From: Kappaphycus alvarezii
Taxonomy: Eukaryota; Rhodophyta; Florideophyceae; Gigartinales; Solieriaceae
Assembly (NCBI GenBank): GCA_002205965.3
Contig: NADL03000604.1
Coordinates: 1,488,001-1,552,000, forward strand
Reading direction: 5' to 3'
DNA length: 64,000 bases
The position numbers and the translations under genes were made by a program. Below the pieces are notes generated by a model. It ran no database searches and had not been told where the DNA came from. It saw only the letters and a program-made list of their open reading frames with translations. Position 1 is the stretch's first letter. The number at the start of each line of letters is the position of its first letter. Shown piece after piece: positions 60,086 through 64,000 of the stretch.

Positions 60086-61448
60086 TGAGGGGGGCGTTTC
60101 TGACTAACGTTATCCTTGGTTTTGTTTTACGCAATGATATGGATGGCGTAGTGGCTATGCGAGCTTTGGGTTTTGCGTAGCCGAGGTCGTGTATGAGGTA
60201 GCTACTCTTCTCTGTGTTCCACTGTGCGAGGGCGATGGGCTGGAGTCCTTTCGGGGTGCGACGGGTGAGGACGGCATAGTCGACTGTGAAAATGATGGGT
60301 CCGGATACCTTCGCCACTGAGCGTACGGATAGAAGGTCGGTGCAGAGGGACCGGCTGGAAAACGCCGTGACAGTGATCCGGTTACTCTTGGTCAGCTGAA
60401 GGGTGGTTGGGCCGGTATGGGTGCATGCGGAGTCAGTATTGGTGGCTGTTGCGAGGGGGATGGGGTAGGGGAGTGTCTGCATGTTGTGTGAAGGTTTCGT
60501 GAGAAGGGAAGGGTGGGCGCCTGAGTCCAGTGCGAACTTACGTTCTTCGTTGGAGGACTGGGTTTCGGCGTCCTCTCGGTTGCTGACGAGCTGCTGAATT
60601 TCTATGGCGATTTCACTGTAATCGATGGCTGCTTGATGTCCGACTGCCTTGGGCTTCATTTGTTTGGGGTGGTTGGGGTCTCTGAGCTGTGCGTCGGTGT
60701 GGCGGGGATTCGCAAAGCCGAGTGCGAGGTGGTCCTTGCACGGGTTTTGCATGCTCCTGGCTGGTTTGGCATTGGAACGGGGAGTCCGGACTTGGCGCAG
60801 GAATTCAGCGAGCGTAGCGTCGGTGGTGTTCTGCATCGTAGTGGAGGATGAGGGTCCGGCGTCGGAAACGGTCGTAAAGGAGCTGATTTCGTTGAACTTG
60901 GGGACAAAGTCCTTCGAATCGGAAGGACTGGTGGTGGTGAGTTGCATGCCGATGGGCGCGCTACGCGGGTTGTGTTTTAGTCCGTCGATCATGAAGGACA
61001 CGGTGGTGGCTGGATTTTCTATCTCAGGGTGGTGGGCAGCGAGTATCTTGGCCCGCATGGCCTCATGAGTTGTGAGATAGTCGACGATGTCTTGTCTGTC
61101 TTGATACTTGGCGTTTTCGGCGAGCTGCTTGAAGTAGCGGTGATCGCTGGTGCGGCTGGTGTCCAGGTATGTCTAGAAGTTAGTCATGAGCTGGTAGGGC
61201 GTGATCGGCTTGCCAGGTTGGATGAGTAGATTCGTGATGTCCGTAGGAATGGACCCTATGAGGGCGCACATGAGGATATCCCTTTCGGCTTCGAAGGTTT
61301 TGAGGAGTGCTGGATCGGTGGGTTCGGGTGGGTCGGAGGTGACGTGCTCTTGAGCATCGATTGATGCGGCGGCTCCACTGAAAGAGATGAGCCAGGGGGC
61401 ATAGTTGGATCTATCGAGTTTTGGAATTTGCGGTATGCTGATGTTCAT
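60086..61448 (-). pseudogene. Copia gag and protease
   Basis: ATG 61448 starts MNISIPQIPKLDRSNYAPWL, the usual N-terminal pattern of copia gag (L-x-x-x-NY-x-x-W). TAG at 61173-61175 interrupts after LMTNF, where a CAG would continue the frame into TYLDTSRTSDHRYF. The frame then runs without a break through a Ser/Thr/Pro-rich part to the protease motif FALDSGAHPSLL (about 60530). No canonical CCHC knuckle is visible. Near 60.1 kb the frame moves to that of the integrase, needing two lost bases or one gained. Confidence 0.65.
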
Positions 61449-61673
61449 GGTTGCTGGGGGTGGCCGGGTGTTTCGGGTGTAGGGGAGGTTTTTGTCAGTT
61501 GAGAACAGCTTGGCGAGTGGCAGAAGCTCGCGTAGGTTCTCTGTAAAGGGGGGGATTGTGCCCGTCTGTATGCGCGGGTGGCGCGAGGTGTTGCTTGGTT
61601 AATGGTTGGGGTTGTGTTGTTAAAGTTGGGGTTTTGTCGATCGTCGTGGTGCATTGTTGCCCATACCCTATCT

Positions 61674-61775
61674 GAACGTAGACCGTTGCTTCCCTCTACA
61701 TTTTCTGTTTGTCGATGGCGGCTCGCCTTTTGTACTCTAATGTTCAAAGACAACCTGTCTTGGGTGCTTTGTCAA
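61674..61775 (-). repeat. 5' LTR of copia element
   Basis: About 102 bp, TGACAAAGCACCC... to ...TACGTTCA in element orientation, matching 57173-57321. The sequence after it (gatagggtatgggcaac) would be the primer-binding region but does not match the usual plant-type initiator-tRNA site that I know. Confidence 0.7.
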
Positions 61776-63534
61776 TTTAATTGGAAGTTTGAATATTCTC
61801 GAGAAGTCGTTTAGCTTAGATCTAGAGGTAATTGTTTGCGAGGAGTAGAGATAAGCATTTATCTTGAAAGAATCTTATCATTATTCTTTATCGTCCTCAT
61901 GATTTGTTGTAATTCGTTTTATGGAATATGTTTTGTCTTTTTTTGACTCTGCGAGTAGACAAAAGTATATTTAAAGTCATTAAAATTCTTGCTCCGGTAC
62001 ATACCAAGTAACTTAGGATACAAACTCAAGACAAAAACATGTAGTTCTGAAGTTAAAAGTCGACTTCTGACGTTGGGAGCGTTTCAGATACGTCTAGTCA
62101 CGGAAGAACGGTGGTAGGGCCTGCTCATTAAAAGCCCACTTGTGGGACCTTGGTCTTGTGACCTTACCCGCCTCTCTGTACCCTCGTAACTATACTACTG
62201 TAGCACTTTTGTCGCTTTTGATATCAAGGTTTTGAGATAATGGGTGCTTGGATTTTCATCATCGCCACTTAATCAATATCAACAAGCAAGTCTACCGGTT
62301 TAATTTCGCACAAAATTTACCGCAAGGAAGTTGGTTAACTTCGCATAATGCTACTTCTACCAAAACTGTTCTGCATCAAATAACTACTGTCAGAGTCAAG
62401 ATAGAACATGGTTAACATAAACATGACTCTCCGTTTCATAAAATAAAACTTACTTAATTATTACTGTGTGACTCTTTGAACAAGTTAGTTGCGTTTGCAC
62501 TTTTCAATGGATAATCCTTGGCACATAACAATGGGATCCATGTTTCGGCTGCTCAAAAGAATGTACACATTACGATCTCTGTGAATTTTGTCTCTTTTCC
62601 CTCTTCTTGAGGAATTCATTTTTTGTTTCGTATCTAAATGTGCATATTTAACATAGCTTGCAGTCAGGAGGTTTCCTTCCCCGGAATAGTTATATTTCGA
62701 ACCCATCTGTGTATCTGCATATCGCTAATGATAATTTTAATCTTGGTGGACACCAAAGTTTTGATGGCTAGGTCATTGACGCATTTTTGTACTAAAGTTG
62801 CATCGTTCACAAATTCAAGCCGATAGGGAAGTTATAGTAGCATCTATTATATTTTATTACAACAGAAAAGGTTCCAAAATTTGGTTAGGATCGAAATTTT
62901 TGGAAAATAAGTATCCGAGGATCGCAAATCGACTGCATCTTTTATGGGAATTAACTGATACCAAATCGGATATTTAAATTCTGTGACAATGTGAGACCTC
63001 GTTTGTTTTGCGGATGAAATTCGGGTACCACTGTTCCCTATCCGTTTATCTGCATTTCTGGTTGTTATCGTTTTCTTTTGGCGCGCCAATACTAGTTCCT
63101 TAGGCTCATAGAATCTTAACATCGTGAGGAATCTTACAGGGCAAAAATGGGATCAACGGAGGGATCAACGGAAAATAAAATCTCTCACTACCCAGGATGC
63201 GACTTGTTGCAGGCGCATAAAGTGCTACAGTAGATGTTAACGGACAACGGCGATGGGGTGGAATTGAAAGAAAAGTTATTGCTCTAGTAACTAGTTCTAA
63301 AGGGGCAGACTTTGAAACCTCGCCTAGAGGATAGAGAGCTGATGGAAGGTTTTTGGTTCGATTATGACTCCAAACTTGGCTCCGTTTCCTGAAAGAAGCA
63401 ATTTATTCAGCTTTTATTTATTTTTTCCAAACTAAAATCTCAGTAAAACTACTAAATGAGGCAAAAAAATCAGGAAAAAATTCATGTGGACGCAGCAGAC
63501 TTTACAAAAGATACTTGGTAGAAAATAAACAAAT
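61776..63534. other. AT-rich, nothing assignable
   Basis: Frames are below 92 codons on both strands and show no domain. I recognise no repeats. Confidence 0.5.
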
Positions 63535-64000
63535 CTACTTCTCAAAATCTTTGTGCTCTAGATCAGAATCTAGCAATTCCATCAAGACATCATATGTATC
63601 CGTATATTCTCCACATGTACCCGTTAATGGCGTACGACTGCCTGCCTCTTCCTGCAACGAATCTTGCTCACTCAAAGCCCCTCCAACCTTATTCATGGCC
63701 GAGGAGCACCTAATCCATCTAATTTGTTCATTTCTCTCCCATATGACCCGGTTTCGTATCTCCCTCTTCATCTCCGGACTCCTAGACCTCCTCTTCTCCA
63801 CCATCAGATTCGCCTCCGCCCTCCTCTTTTTCTATCCACTAGATCAGTTCCGGGTCATCCACTACTCGAAGCACTCTCCTGCCTAACCTTCTTCCTCTTC
63901 CGAGTTCCCCCACCATGTCCTTTGTTTCGATCTCTACTACATGACGAGCTCAAAGCTCCGTCAAGCACTCACTTTTTTGTCGGCGGAAGAAATCCTCTAC
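63535..64000 (-). CDS. Possible partial gene at window edge
   Basis: On the minus strand, three frames in turn have charged, protein-like translations: RKRKKVRQESASSSG, then an acidic ESDGGEEE, then from 63804 KRRSRSPEMKREIRNRVIWE to a stop at 63535. The last part is 89 codons and ends DVLMELLDSDLEHKDFEK. The frame switching and stops suggest a decayed or error-containing gene running in from the right. No family recognised. Confidence 0.25.

Larger units (their letters stand above)
57173..61775 (-). mobile_element. Ty1/copia-type LTR retrotransposon, 4.6 kb
   Basis: A full-length but inactive element on the minus strand: LTR (61674-61775), gag (from 61448), protease, GAG-pre-integrase, integrase, reverse transcriptase, RNase H (to 57410), LTR (57173-57321). 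The LTRs are unusually short, about 100-150 bp, with TG...CA-type ends at the 5' LTR. I could not identify a target-site duplication. The interior has four in-frame stops, each one transition away from a plausible codon, and at least six frame changes. Confidence 0.8.

Noticed and set aside
1-64000. CRISPR arrays, bacterial operons, rRNA
   Set aside because: No regularly spaced direct repeats with unique spacers, no closely spaced co-directional gene runs and no recognisable rRNA cores.

Overview
The window looks like nuclear DNA of an intron-poor eukaryote. It carries an exosome subunit (RRP4), a four-KH RNA-binding protein, Harbinger and Ty1/copia elements, and no bacterial operon structure. 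A compact red alga is my best guess, because a STAND-like TPR protein sits among intron-poor genes and abundant retroelements. That guess is weak, and no rRNA or tRNA is present to settle it.

Layout. About 1-11.1 kb, 31.2-40.7 kb, 50.3-52.3 kb and 61.8-63.5 kb are AT-rich and essentially gene-free. About 11.2-25 kb and 52.4-57.2 kb are GC-balanced to GC-rich and hold the three convincing host genes: a KH protein (15.4-18.1 kb, +), a TPR protein (19.5-21.6 kb, -, convergent with the KH gene) and RRP4 (53.4-54.3 kb, +). Pentamer arrays built of TACTG/TACAG lie 0.3-1.2 kb upstream of the start of all three genes; I see no comparably dense array elsewhere.

The rest is a mobile-element graveyard. 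It includes at least six remnants of non-LTR-type retroelements with a zinc knuckle, an RHN motif and a restriction-endonuclease-like RPD...DV(T/K) domain (11.3, 25.8, 27.5-29.1, 29.8, 52.4 and 56.1-56.5 kb). Two Harbinger copies lie in inverted orientation (41.0-45.1 kb), each with a transposase convergent with a SANT/coiled-coil accessory gene. A decayed copia-type element (46.4-50.2 kb) has a Tudor-like domain between integrase and reverse transcriptase. A second copia element on the minus strand (57.17-61.78 kb) has short LTRs. Several unrelated repeat families lie between these.

Two global patterns matter for reading the annotation. First, nearly every reading-frame change that I can resolve, in host genes and in elements, has the direction expected from loss of one base, often in a homopolymer. 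This suggests consensus errors at least in the host genes, so frame breaks there should not be taken as pseudogenes. Second, most in-frame stops in the elements are explicable as single C-to-T or G-to-A transitions, as expected from genuine decay by deamination.
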